From: Parasalinivibrio latis
Lineage (GTDB): Bacteria > Pseudomonadota > Gammaproteobacteria > Enterobacterales > Vibrionaceae
Direction of reading: 5' to 3'
NCBI RefSeq assembly: GCF_036825535.1
Contig: NZ_CP098812.1
Span: 434,001 to 498,000, forward strand
Length of the DNA: 64,000 bases
Below the pieces are notes generated by a model. The model saw nothing but the letters and a program-made list of their open reading frames with translations. It was not told the origin of the DNA and did not search any database. Numbering within the stretch: position 1 is the stretch's first letter; each line of letters opens with the position of its first letter. This document shows positions 26,264-34,082 of the stretch, in pieces. The translations under genes were made by a program, and so were the position numbers.

Positions 26264-28741
26264 TTGTCACAGCTGCCCATTGATGCGGTGATCCATACGC
26301 TCCAAGACCGGCTTTCTGATGCTTCCCAAATTATATTGCAGGCACCTCCCGGTGCGGGTAAATCGACCCGGTTGCCGCTTTTCCTGTTAAAGGAGGGAAA
26401 GCTGGAGGGGAAGATAGTGATGCTGGAGCCCCGTCGACTGGCGGCACGCAATATAGCGGCTTACCTTGCCTCTCAGCTTGGCGAACCGGTTGGGAAGCAA
26501 GTGGGGTACCGGGTACGCGGGGAAAATAAAGTTTCCACTGAAACCCGGCTGGAAATAGTGACTGAAGGGATTCTTACCCGGATGATCCAGTCTGACCCGG
26601 AGCTGGAGGGGGTCAGCCTGCTGATTTTCGATGAATACCATGAGCGCAGCCTCCACGCAGATACTGCCCTGGCTTTTGCCTTGGATGTCCAGGCTGGCCT
26701 GCGGGATGATCTGAAAATCCTCATTATGTCAGCAACCCTTGATAACGCAGCCCTGTCTGGCTGGTTGCCGGAGGCGGCGGTGATCATTTCTGAAGGGCGG
26801 CAATATCCCATCAGTTACCGCCACCAGAGCATTGCCTGGCAGTACGGGTGGGAAAATGAATATGCCCGGGCCATTCGCAAGTTGATGGCGGAAGAGCCCG
26901 GCTCTGCACTGGTATTCCTTCCTGGGACTGGTGAAATCCGCCGGTTGGCTGATGCGCTGGAGGGCACACTTCCGGATGATATACTCCTTTGCCAGCTCTA
27001 TGGGCAACTGTCTCCCAAAGAGCAACAGGCCGCTATTGCTCCTGCTCCCACCGGATTGAGAAAGCTGGTACTCACCACCAATATCGCTGAAACCAGCCTG
27101 ACAATCGAAGGTGTCCGCATGGTCGTGGACAGCGGGATGGAGCGGGTTGCTGTCTTTAACCCCAAAAGCGGGGTGACAAAACTGGAGACCCGGCGAATTG
27201 CCAAATCTTCAGCCATCCAACGGGCAGGCCGTGCCGGGCGTATAGAGGCAGGGACTTGCCAGCGTTTTTACAGTGAAGAGGAATTCCAGCGGCTGAGGGG
27301 CGAGCCGGAACCCGCGATCCTCAACAGCGATCTGTCCTCGCTAGTTTTGGAGCTTGCTCAGTGGGGGTGCCGCGCCGCAGATTTACAATGGATTGACCTT
27401 CCTCCTACCGGGCATTTACAGCAGGCCACTACACTGCTGATTCAGCTTGGGATTTTAGAACCCGGAAAAGACAAACCGGTACTTTCAGAATTTGGCCGGG
27501 TTGCTACCCGGTATTCAGCCGATCCGCGAATTGGTGCCATGCTCTGCCATGCCGAACGTTGGGGCTGCCAGGCAAAAGGCCGCTCAGTGAAAGAAACTGC
27601 CGCCTGGCTGGCTGCATGGATGGAAGAACCCCCCCGGGGTAGGAACAGTGCAGATATCCGTTTGCAAATAGCAGAGATGCAGCGCCGAGGGGGAATGGCA
27701 AATAAGCGGGCAGGACTGTTTGCAAAACAGTTGGGTATCTCATTGGGGGATGAACTGTCCCCGATCTGGTTGGCACCGTTACTTGCTGCTGCATTCCCGG
27801 ACAGAATTGCCATAAGCAGGGGAAATGAAGGGCGGTACCTGCTGGCGAATGGCCACGGCGCGTCACTGGATCCGGATGAACCGCTGTCATCTGAAAATAC
27901 ACTGGTTGTGGCAGAGCTGACCACGACCCGGCAGGGTGACAGTCGTATTTTTGCTGCTGTGGCGGCTGATATGGATGAGTTGGAAAGCCACCTTCCTGGA
28001 TTGTTCGAGACAGAGGATCGGGTTGACTGGGATGACGGCAAAGGCCGTCTGGTTGCCGAGCAGCAAAAACGGATTGGTGCTCTGGTAGTCAGTCGCAAGG
28101 CATTGCCGGAGCCTGACCCGGCAAGAATCGGTGAAGCCCTGGCAAATGCGGTACGCCGTAAGGGGCTGCCCAGCCTGCCGTGGGATGAAAACAGCGAGGG
28201 TCTGCTTGTCCGTGCCCGCTGTGGACGAGAGTGGCTGCCGGAGCTGGCACTGCCTGCTCTGGATAATGAGACGCTTCTGGCGGAGTTGGATAACTGGCTG
28301 GTTCCTTTTATGGCCGGCATGCGTAAGCTGAGTGACTTGAAAAAGCTGGATCTGAAAGGTGCACTGGAAGCCTACCTGGGCTGGGACAAAGTCAAAACCC
28401 TGAACAGTAAGGTGCCTGCACGTTTCGAAGTGCCAACAGGAAGCAGCTATACCATCCGGTATAAAGAGGGCGAAGATCCTGTCCTCGCTGTGCGGATGCA
28501 GGAAATGTATGGCCAGCAGGCATCCCCGGTTATCGCAATGGGCCGGGTGACGTTGGTGATTGAGCTGCTTTCCCCTGCACAACGGCCTTTACAGATCACC
28601 CGGGATCTGGCGAGCTTCTGGCAAGGAGCCTACCGGGAAGTACAAAAAGAGATGAAAGGACGATACCCCAAACATGTCTGGCCGGATAATCCTGCCACCC
28701 ATGAACCGACGCGGAAAACCAAGCGTCAGCTCCAGGGGTAA
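26264..28741 (+). CDS. hrpB: ATP-dependent helicase HrpB
   Basis: An 825-residue DEAH/DExH-type helicase (E. coli 809). Walker A PPGAGKST is at 28-35, the DExH box DEYH at 123-126, and QRAGRAGR marks motif VI. The C-terminal HrpB domain ends with GAYREVQKEMKGRYPKHVWPD, identical in E. coli. The start codon is TTG, with AAGGTAA upstream; two upstream ATGs are out of frame. The stop directly abuts the mrcB start. Its RNA substrate in the cell is not settled. Confidence 0.95.
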   Translation: MSQLPIDAVIHTLQDRLSDASQIILQAPPGAGKSTRLPLFLLKEGKLEGKIVMLEPRRLAARNIAAYLASQLGEPVGKQVGYRVRGENKVSTETRLEIVTEGILTRMIQSDPELEGVSLLIFDEYHERSLHADTALAFALDVQAGLRDDLKILIMSATLDNAALSGWLPEAAVIISEGRQYPISYRHQSIAWQYGWENEYARAIRKLMAEEPGSALVFLPGTGEIRRLADALEGTLPDDILLCQLYGQLSPKEQQAAIAPAPTGLRKLVLTTNIAETSLTIEGVRMVVDSGMERVAVFNPKSGVTKLETRRIAKSSAIQRAGRAGRIEAGTCQRFYSEEEFQRLRGEPEPAILNSDLSSLVLELAQWGCRAADLQWIDLPPTGHLQQATTLLIQLGILEPGKDKPVLSEFGRVATRYSADPRIGAMLCHAERWGCQAKGRSVKETAAWLAAWMEEPPRGRNSADIRLQIAEMQRRGGMANKRAGLFAKQLGISLGDELSPIWLAPLLAAAFPDRIAISRGNEGRYLLANGHGASLDPDEPLSSENTLVVAELTTTRQGDSRIFAAVAADMDELESHLPGLFETEDRVDWDDGKGRLVAEQQKRIGALVVSRKALPEPDPARIGEALANAVRRKGLPSLPWDENSEGLLVRARCGREWLPELALPALDNETLLAELDNWLVPFMAGMRKLSDLKKLDLKGALEAYLGWDKVKTLNSKVPARFEVPTGSSYTIRYKEGEDPVLAVRMQEMYGQQASPVIAMGRVTLVIELLSPAQRPLQITRDLASFWQGAYREVQKEMKGRYPKHVWPDNPATHEPTRKTKRQLQG

Positions 28742-31171
28742 ATGATGACCAATTTAATCAGAGAGGCTGAAAGAAAACAGAGCATGAGCAGTAGCCAGGA
28801 CGACAAAAAGCCTACCGGGAAAACGCGCCGAAAGTCGACCCCAAAAGCCGCATCAGGCAAAGGAAGAAAAACGGCAGCACGCAAAAGCAAGCAACCGGCA
28901 TCCGGTGGCAAGAAAGGCTGGCTGAAAAAGCTGGCTGTCCTGGGGGCAAAGCTCAGCCTGGTTGGGCTGGCAGTTATTATCGTTACCGGGATTTACCTGG
29001 ACAGCCAGGTGCGCTCGCGCTTTGACGGCCAGCTCTGGGAACTGCCGGCGGTGGTATACGGCCGGGTAATGTACCTGGCAAACGGTGAACCGGTTACCAT
29101 CAAAGAACTGCGCAAAGAACTCGACCTCCTCAATTATAAAAAAGTGCGTCACCCGGCTCACCCTGGCGAGTTTTCTGCATCCAGCACCCGGATTGAACTT
29201 ATCCGTCGCCCGTTTGAGTTTGAAGATGGGTCAGAGCCTGCACGCCACGTGATGGTGAGTTTTGACTCCCACGGTGTTACCGGGCTGAAAATGGAAGACT
29301 CCGGCAAGCAACTCGGTTTCCTGCGCATTGAGCCCAAGCTGCTCGGTATGCTGGAATCCGGCGGTGAAGAGCAGCGGCTGTTTTTGCCAAGAGAGCGATT
29401 CCCTGAATTGCTGGTGGAAGCCCTCCTGACAACCGAAGACCGTGACTTTTACCAGCATGAAGGCGTGTCACTCACCGCCATTGCCCGTGCTGCGGTTGCC
29501 AACCTGCGCGCTGGCCGGACGGTGCAGGGCGGCTCAACCCTGACCCAGCAGCTTGCAAAGAACCTCTTCCTGACCCGTGATAAAACCCTGTGGCGGAAAA
29601 TCCGCGAAGCCTACATTGCGCTGATCATTGACTACCGCTACAGCAAAGACCGTATTCTGGAAGCGTACCTGAACGAAGTGTACGTTGGTCAAAACCAGGG
29701 GCAGGCGGTACATGGCTTCCCGCTGGCAGCCCGGCTTTATTTCGGCCGTCCGATACAGGAACTGACCGTGGATCAGTTGGCATTGCTGGTGGGGATGGTC
29801 AAAGGCCCGTCTTATTACAACCCGTGGCGTTTTCCTGAACGCGCCCTGGAACGCCGGGATCTGGTGCTCAAGCTTATGCTTGAAGCCAACCTTCTGACCG
29901 GCGAGCAATACAACACGGCTGCTTCCCGCCCGCTTGGTATCAAGAAAAAACCGTCACTGTCGACACGTCAGCCTGCGTATTTTGACCTGCTCAGAACGGA
30001 AATTAAGGAGCGGGTAGGGGATCACTTCAACCCGGACTCCGGTCTGCGCGTCTTCTCTACCCTGGACCCACTCTCCCAAAAACTGGCAGAAGAGGCGGTG
30101 ATCGAGAAAGTGCCCGCACTTTCCAAGCGAGCAGGAAAAGGGCTTGAGGCTGCGGTAGTGATTGCGGATCGACAGAGCGGCGAAATCCGGGCGATGGTCG
30201 GCGGTACCCGGCCGGGATACGCCGGGTTTAACCGGGCGCTGTATGGCAGCCGTCAGGTTGGATCTCTTGCCAAGCCGCCTGTCTACCTGGCTGCGCTCAG
30301 TGAGCCGGACAAGTTCAGTCTGGTCACTCCGTTGCCGGACAAACCTATTACTCTCAAAGGAAGTCAGGGAAGTGTCTGGACACCACGCAACTATGACCGT
30401 AACTACCGTGGTGAAGTGCCGCTGATGGATGCACTGGCCAAATCACTGAATGTCCCGACAGTAAACCTGGGCATGGCTGTCGGCCTGGATAAAGTCATCA
30501 GTATTATGACCAAACTTGGTGTCCCGAAAGGCGAGGTGCCCCGTCTTCCATCCATCCTTCTGGGGGCATATACACTGACACCGTACCAGGTGACCCAGAT
30601 GTACCAGTCCATTGGCAGTGGTGGGCGGGAAGCGCCGCTCACTGCACTTCGTTCTGTGGTGAGCCAGGATGGGGAGGTGCTTTACCGCAACTGGCCGAAA
30701 TCACGGGAAGTCGTTTCCCAGCAGGCTGCCTGGCTTACCGTGTATGCGATGAAAAAGGCAGTCAAAGAGGGGACTGCACGCTACCTTAACCCGTCATTTG
30801 GCTGGGCAGGTATAGCCGGCAAGACTGGTACAACGGACAACAACCGTGACAGTTGGTTTGTTGGCATAGATGGCCGAGAGGTGGTGACTGTGTGGCTGGG
30901 TAAGGATGACAACAAACCAACCGGCCTGACCGGGGCCAGCGGCGCGTTGAGGGTGTATGCCTCCTACATGCAAAAGCGCCAGCCAGAGCCTCTGCAGCTG
31001 ACCTGGCCCAAACAGGTAACAACCTTGCCTTTTGTATTGCGAAATGGTGAATATGCCCTGGACTGTGGCAGCAAAGTTACCTTCCCGGTTTGGGATAAAA
31101 GCGGTAAGCAGGCAGATGCCTGTAAATCGGTTTCACCAGTTGGGTGGGTAAAAGACCTGTTCAGTTGGTAA
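28742..31171 (+). CDS. mrcB: penicillin-binding protein 1B
   Basis: An 809-residue class A PBP that polymerises and cross-links peptidoglycan. A long basic cytoplasmic tail (1-60) leads to one membrane helix (about 62-86), a UB2H domain, then the GT51 transglycosylase with catalytic Glu232 in TTEDRDF and GGSTLTQQLAKNLFL. The transpeptidase has SLAK (Ser508), SLN (568-570) and KTGT (694-697). LpoB is the usual outer-membrane activator; its gene is not in this window. The ATG follows the hrpB stop with no gap, and another start within the tail (28784) is possible. Confidence 0.95.
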   Translation: MMTNLIREAERKQSMSSSQDDKKPTGKTRRKSTPKAASGKGRKTAARKSKQPASGGKKGWLKKLAVLGAKLSLVGLAVIIVTGIYLDSQVRSRFDGQLWELPAVVYGRVMYLANGEPVTIKELRKELDLLNYKKVRHPAHPGEFSASSTRIELIRRPFEFEDGSEPARHVMVSFDSHGVTGLKMEDSGKQLGFLRIEPKLLGMLESGGEEQRLFLPRERFPELLVEALLTTEDRDFYQHEGVSLTAIARAAVANLRAGRTVQGGSTLTQQLAKNLFLTRDKTLWRKIREAYIALIIDYRYSKDRILEAYLNEVYVGQNQGQAVHGFPLAARLYFGRPIQELTVDQLALLVGMVKGPSYYNPWRFPERALERRDLVLKLMLEANLLTGEQYNTAASRPLGIKKKPSLSTRQPAYFDLLRTEIKERVGDHFNPDSGLRVFSTLDPLSQKLAEEAVIEKVPALSKRAGKGLEAAVVIADRQSGEIRAMVGGTRPGYAGFNRALYGSRQVGSLAKPPVYLAALSEPDKFSLVTPLPDKPITLKGSQGSVWTPRNYDRNYRGEVPLMDALAKSLNVPTVNLGMAVGLDKVISIMTKLGVPKGEVPRLPSILLGAYTLTPYQVTQMYQSIGSGGREAPLTALRSVVSQDGEVLYRNWPKSREVVSQQAAWLTVYAMKKAVKEGTARYLNPSFGWAGIAGKTGTTDNNRDSWFVGIDGREVVTVWLGKDDNKPTGLTGASGALRVYASYMQKRQPEPLQLTWPKQVTTLPFVLRNGEYALDCGSKVTFPVWDKSGKQADACKSVSPVGWVKDLFSW

Positions 31172-31176
31172 GTGAA

Positions 31177-31212
31177 TGAAATGAACCCCGGAATCGCCGG
31201 GGTTCATTTTAT
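31177..31212. terminator. terminator between mrcB and the HD-GYP gene
   Basis: A 13-bp stem (AAATGAACCCCGG / CCGGGGTTCATTT) with a 5-nt loop. It overlaps the last bases of the convergent HD-GYP gene and works on both strands. Confidence 0.9.
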
Positions 31213-32462
31213 TTATCTGCGTCGAAGAAATAACTGAAGCTGGTCCGGGGGTTAAGGTAGTCAAAAATAGCCTGGGGCAGTGACTGTGGCCGCAGCACCT
31301 TGGTGATTTCAAGTTTGCTGTCTTTCAGTTCGATAATCGGTGCCTGTTCCCTCGGTACCGAGTTGTCGTAAATCATCACGTTAGGTTTTAGAAGGTGCTG
31401 GCCGTTATTTGAAAGCACCATGCCAAACGTATCGTCAGAAAGTTGCACAACGGTACCCGGTGGGTAGATGCCAACCAGTTTCACAAACAGAGCCAGTAAG
31501 TCCGGGTTGAACTTTGATTTCAGGGCGCGGAACATGTGCGAGACTGCTGCATAAGGTGTTCGGGCACTGGAACCAAACCTCGAATGGCATAAGTCATCAT
31601 AGAGGTTCGCCATTGCGACGATTTGCGATATTTCACTGACGTCACTCCCCTGAACCCCCTTGGGGTAGCCGCTGCCATCTGTAAATTCATGGTGGTTTTC
31701 GACAATGTCGAGAATCTCCGGGCAACAGTTCCTGAAGTTCTCAACCAGTTTTACCCCGTAGGTTGTATGCTGCCTAAGGTAATTTTCTTCCGGTTTCGAA
31801 AGAGGGGCGTTTTTAGACCTGATTGCCTGAGGAATCCGTATTTTCCCGATGTCGTGCAGGCTTGCCCCCAATACCAGTTTCCTTAGTTTGTCATCCTCAT
31901 ACCCCCGCGCTTTCGCCAGTAGCAGCGACAAGACAGTGACATTGAGGATATGGAAATAGTGGTCTTGGTCATAGACCGGGCTGTCCATTAAATGAAGAGT
32001 GAGTGACTCACTGTCTGCAAGAGAAAGCATGCTGTCCACCAGCACTTCTATTTCATCCTCCGCAGCTTCAGGGCGGTTTTTAGCTTTTGTGAATGCAGAG
32101 CGTAGCTGGGACAAAGATTGGCTGTACTGTTTCTCACAATGGCGGATACGTCTGCGGATGGTGTGCAGTTGATCAATACGCTGATCCTTCTCCAACTTCA
32201 TTTTTTCCTGGAGCTTTGCTACTGCTTCCTGATCGACTTTGTTATCGGCAGACAGGGCATCCTGCATGCTCAATGGCTCGGCACTGCTTTTGTCCGGATA
32301 GTACAGCACATACTGCAAGGGCAAGGAACGGATGATTTGTAACTGCTCTTTCGATTCAATGGTAAACCGGCCGAATACAAAAGGGTGTTCCCGCCATTTT
32401 AATGGCAATTTGATATGTAACCCTATCCCTAGCCGTTGTACCGACAACTTAATGGAGCGCAT
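31209..32462 (-). CDS. HD-GYP domain protein, probable cyclic-di-GMP phosphodiesterase
   Basis: A 417-residue cytoplasmic protein: a DUF3391-like N-terminal domain (about 1-130, with a charged helix near 75-110) and a C-terminal HD-GYP domain. The metal site includes His203-Asp204 (LHDIGKIRIP), and GYP is at 265-267. The usual HHERxDGSGYP run reads HHEFTDGSGYPKGV, with Phe in place of the common Arg. Such enzymes degrade cyclic di-GMP to pGpG or GMP, lowering biofilm and raising motility signals. The metal and GYP residues are intact, so activity is expected. It precedes the tRNA-Phe and chemotaxis region. Confidence 0.9.
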   Translation of the reverse strand: MRSIKLSVQRLGIGLHIKLPLKWREHPFVFGRFTIESKEQLQIIRSLPLQYVLYYPDKSSAEPLSMQDALSADNKVDQEAVAKLQEKMKLEKDQRIDQLHTIRRRIRHCEKQYSQSLSQLRSAFTKAKNRPEAAEDEIEVLVDSMLSLADSESLTLHLMDSPVYDQDHYFHILNVTVLSLLLAKARGYEDDKLRKLVLGASLHDIGKIRIPQAIRSKNAPLSKPEENYLRQHTTYGVKLVENFRNCCPEILDIVENHHEFTDGSGYPKGVQGSDVSEISQIVAMANLYDDLCHSRFGSSARTPYAAVSHMFRALKSKFNPDLLALFVKLVGIYPPGTVVQLSDDTFGMVLSNNGQHLLKPNVMIYDNSVPREQAPIIELKDSKLEITKVLRPQSLPQAIFDYLNPRTSFSYFFDADK

Positions 32463-32723
32463 TTCTCTGACCTGTTATTGGTGCGACCCTTACTATTTAA
32501 GGGATTGATTTATAGTCGTAAATGTCTTTGGTGAATTTTCTTGTCTTTGTGGGTGAATACGTTGCTTGAGTCACATTATGAGCGTGCCACTTGTTGTGTG
32601 GCGGTATAGTGTAAACGCTGATTATCTCATGGAATCAACTGCATATGTTCGTGGGGGGTGTGTTTTATCGAAGAGGTCACAAAGCGATAGGGTGCCAAGG
32701 ATAGATAACATTCATGTGTCATT
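32463..32723. other. upstream region of the HD-GYP gene
   Basis: This 261-bp A+T-rich stretch must hold the promoter of the HD-GYP gene. Small frames here show no protein-like composition. I see no further gene. Confidence 0.5.
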
Positions 32724-32794
32724 GCCAGATACGAAAAAGCTCCGGACTCTCGCTCAGGGCTTTGACACCAAATAATGATGCCTCGAGGCGGAAT
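32724..32794 (-). pseudogene. relic of a tRNA-Phe 3' end with terminator (repeat copy A)
   Basis: These 71 bp repeat the segment 32857-32927, offset by 133 bp, with about seven mismatches. They comprise the tRNA-Phe terminator hairpin, the ATTATTTGG spacer, and only the last part of the tRNA (CCA end, acceptor strand and T-stem; GCCTCGAGGC is kept). The rest of the tRNA is missing, so it cannot be functional. Its terminator copy has lost pairing. Confidence 0.85.
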
Positions 32795-32861
32795 AACGGG
32801 GCCGGCCAGGCCACCGGACGGAGATGTTCAACAGACTTGGTGGAATATCGCCGGAAGCCAG

Positions 32862-32898
32862 ATACGAAAAAGCCCCGAACTTTCGTTCAGGGCTTTAA
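32862..32898 (-). terminator. terminator of tRNA-Phe
   Basis: On the minus strand AAGCCCTGAAC / GTTCGGGGCTT with a GAAA loop and a T run, directly after the tRNA 3' end. Confidence 0.88.
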
Positions 32899-32908
32899 CA
32901 CCAAATAA

Positions 32909-32984
32909 TGGTGCCTCGAGGCGGAATCGAACCACCGACACGGGGATTTTCAATCCCCTGCTCTACCGACTGAGCTATCGAGGC
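32909..32984 (-). tRNA. tRNA-Phe (GAA)
   Basis: A 76-nt tRNA with encoded CCA. The anticodon is GAA in the loop TTGAAAA, flanked by the 5-bp stem GGGGA / TCCCC. The acceptor pairs GCCTCGA with TCGAGGC. It is identical to the two tRNA-Phe genes at 46530 and 46850; the copy at 47035 has a different acceptor (GCCCGGA). Confidence 0.97.
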
Positions 32985-33155
32985 AGCGGCATGGACTTTA
33001 TCTCTATCTCTACAAGGTGTCAAACGCTTATACCGTTTTTACCATCCAAACGCTGTTTTATTCTTCTGTGTCCAGATCTCCCCTCTGATCTGTTGCTCCA
33101 TCAAACGTCTAAAAAACTGTATATGAAATGAAATGACTCAGTGAGGCGATATTTC

Positions 33156-33177
33156 ATTTGTGACAGGTGTCACGAAT
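33156..33177. promoter_or_regulatory. CRP-like site upstream of the chemotaxis operon
   Basis: TGTGA-N6-TCACG matches nine of the ten key positions of the CRP consensus TGTGA-N6-TCACA. It is centred about 180 bp before the expected transcription start, further than usual for direct CRP activation. It may serve another promoter or act with other factors. Confidence 0.45.
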
Positions 33178-33334
33178 ATAGATTTTTCCTTACTAAGAGT
33201 GATCTCGTCGCTATCTGTATGAAAAAACGTCATTAATTCTGTAATGGTCTTTTTGTGATAACGTGTATTAATTGACGTTTCACTTAATGATGTTGATACA
33301 TATTTCTAACTAACAATTCTATTTTCCCAGTGTT

Positions 33335-33345
33335 GCTACACTTAG
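33335..33345 (+). promoter_or_regulatory. RpoS-type -10 element of the chemotaxis operon
   Basis: GCTACACTTAG matches 10 of 11 positions of the sigma-S extended -10 consensus KCTAYRCTTAA. It lies 46 bp before the first gene, a sensible leader length. No clear -35 is present, which is common for sigma-S promoters. Stationary-phase, RpoS-dependent expression has been reported for V. cholerae chemotaxis cluster III. Confidence 0.6.
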
Positions 33346-33391
33346 AGCAAGCAGGAAAATCTATGCATCCTGACCTATTTAAGGAAATGCC

Positions 33392-33685
33392 ATGGAATTT
33401 TGTATAGGTAGTGTCGCAGACATTACCCATGTTCTTGATCTGAGGGAGAGGCTGGTATCGGTCGTTGGTTCGCTCCAAGAGGGGGAAGCGCTCGTCCTTG
33501 ATGGTGGTGACGTGCAACGGGTCGATTGTGCCGGAATACAACTTTTAGCGTCGGCACTACTTGGTTTTAATAAAAATTCTATCACTTGGCGCTGGGAGCG
33601 GGTTTCACCTGAACTCAAAGATGCAGCAAAAGTGTTAGGGCTTGAAAACTGTCTGAACTTAGAAGGCAGTAGCCCGGGTTTATAA
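33392..33685 (+). CDS. STAS domain protein at the head of the chemotaxis operon
   Basis: A 97-residue single STAS domain of the anti-anti-sigma type. The segment RVDCAGIQLLASALL (about 48-62) corresponds to the loop that normally has a phosphorylated Ser or Thr (D-S/T-A-G); here that residue is Cys. It therefore may not be switched by a kinase in the usual way. AAGGA is 6 nt before the ATG. A STAS gene at this place is also found beside cluster III chemotaxis genes in Vibrio. Its partner is unknown. Confidence 0.85.
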   Translation: MEFCIGSVADITHVLDLRERLVSVVGSLQEGEALVLDGGDVQRVDCAGIQLLASALLGFNKNSITWRWERVSPELKDAAKVLGLENCLNLEGSSPGL

Positions 33686-33698
33686 CGCAGGAGGCACA

Positions 33699-34058
33699 AT
33701 GCACAAAATTCTCGCAGCGGACGATTCTGTTTCTATTCGTCAGATGGTAAGCCACACCCTAAAAGAAGCGGGATATATGGTAGAGACTGCCAATGATGGT
33801 GCAGAGGCGTTGAATAAAGCCAAGACCGGTAAATTCGACGTCATTATTTCAGACGTAAACATGCCGGTTATGGATGGTTTGGAGTTTGTCCGTCAGCTAC
33901 GGACGGTTCCACAGTATAAATTCACACCCATCCTTATGCTGACGACGGAAACCTCGTCAGAGAAAAAGTCACAGGGTAAGGCGGCCGGTGCTACCGGATG
34001 GATTGTTAAGCCGTTTAACCCCGATACGCTGCTCAAAACACTGCAGCGCGTACTGTAA
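33699..34058 (+). CDS. cheY: chemotaxis response regulator CheY
   Basis: A 119-residue single receiver domain. The phosphoacceptor Asp52 (IISDVNMPVMDG), the acidic pair Asp8-Asp9, Thr82/83 (LMLTTE) and Lys104 (IVKPF) are all present, so phosphorylation by CheA is expected. Whether it acts on the flagellar motor is doubtful: stand-alone CheYs of this cluster type in Pseudomonas and Vibrio do not control swimming. Confidence 0.94.
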   Translation: MHKILAADDSVSIRQMVSHTLKEAGYMVETANDGAEALNKAKTGKFDVIISDVNMPVMDGLEFVRQLRTVPQYKFTPILMLTTETSSEKKSQGKAAGATGWIVKPFNPDTLLKTLQRVL

Positions 34059-34082
34059 GGAAAATCTGACCGGGGGGCTGCG

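Larger units (their letters stand above)
32985..33391. other. upstream region of the chemotaxis operon
   Basis: A 407-bp A+T-rich spacer. It contains the tRNA-Phe promoter at its left and the chemotaxis promoter signals at its right (next two entries). No gene was recognised. Confidence 0.6.

Noticed and set aside
32724..32927. Direct repeats at tRNA-Phe as ends of a present integrative element
   Set aside because: Only 62 bp lie between the copies and no integrase is nearby, so there is no element now. A past event remains possible and is reported as a finding.
32566..33131. Small plus-strand frames across the tRNA-Phe and its relic
   Set aside because: They read through a tRNA gene and repeated terminators on the opposite strand and are artefacts of that sequence.
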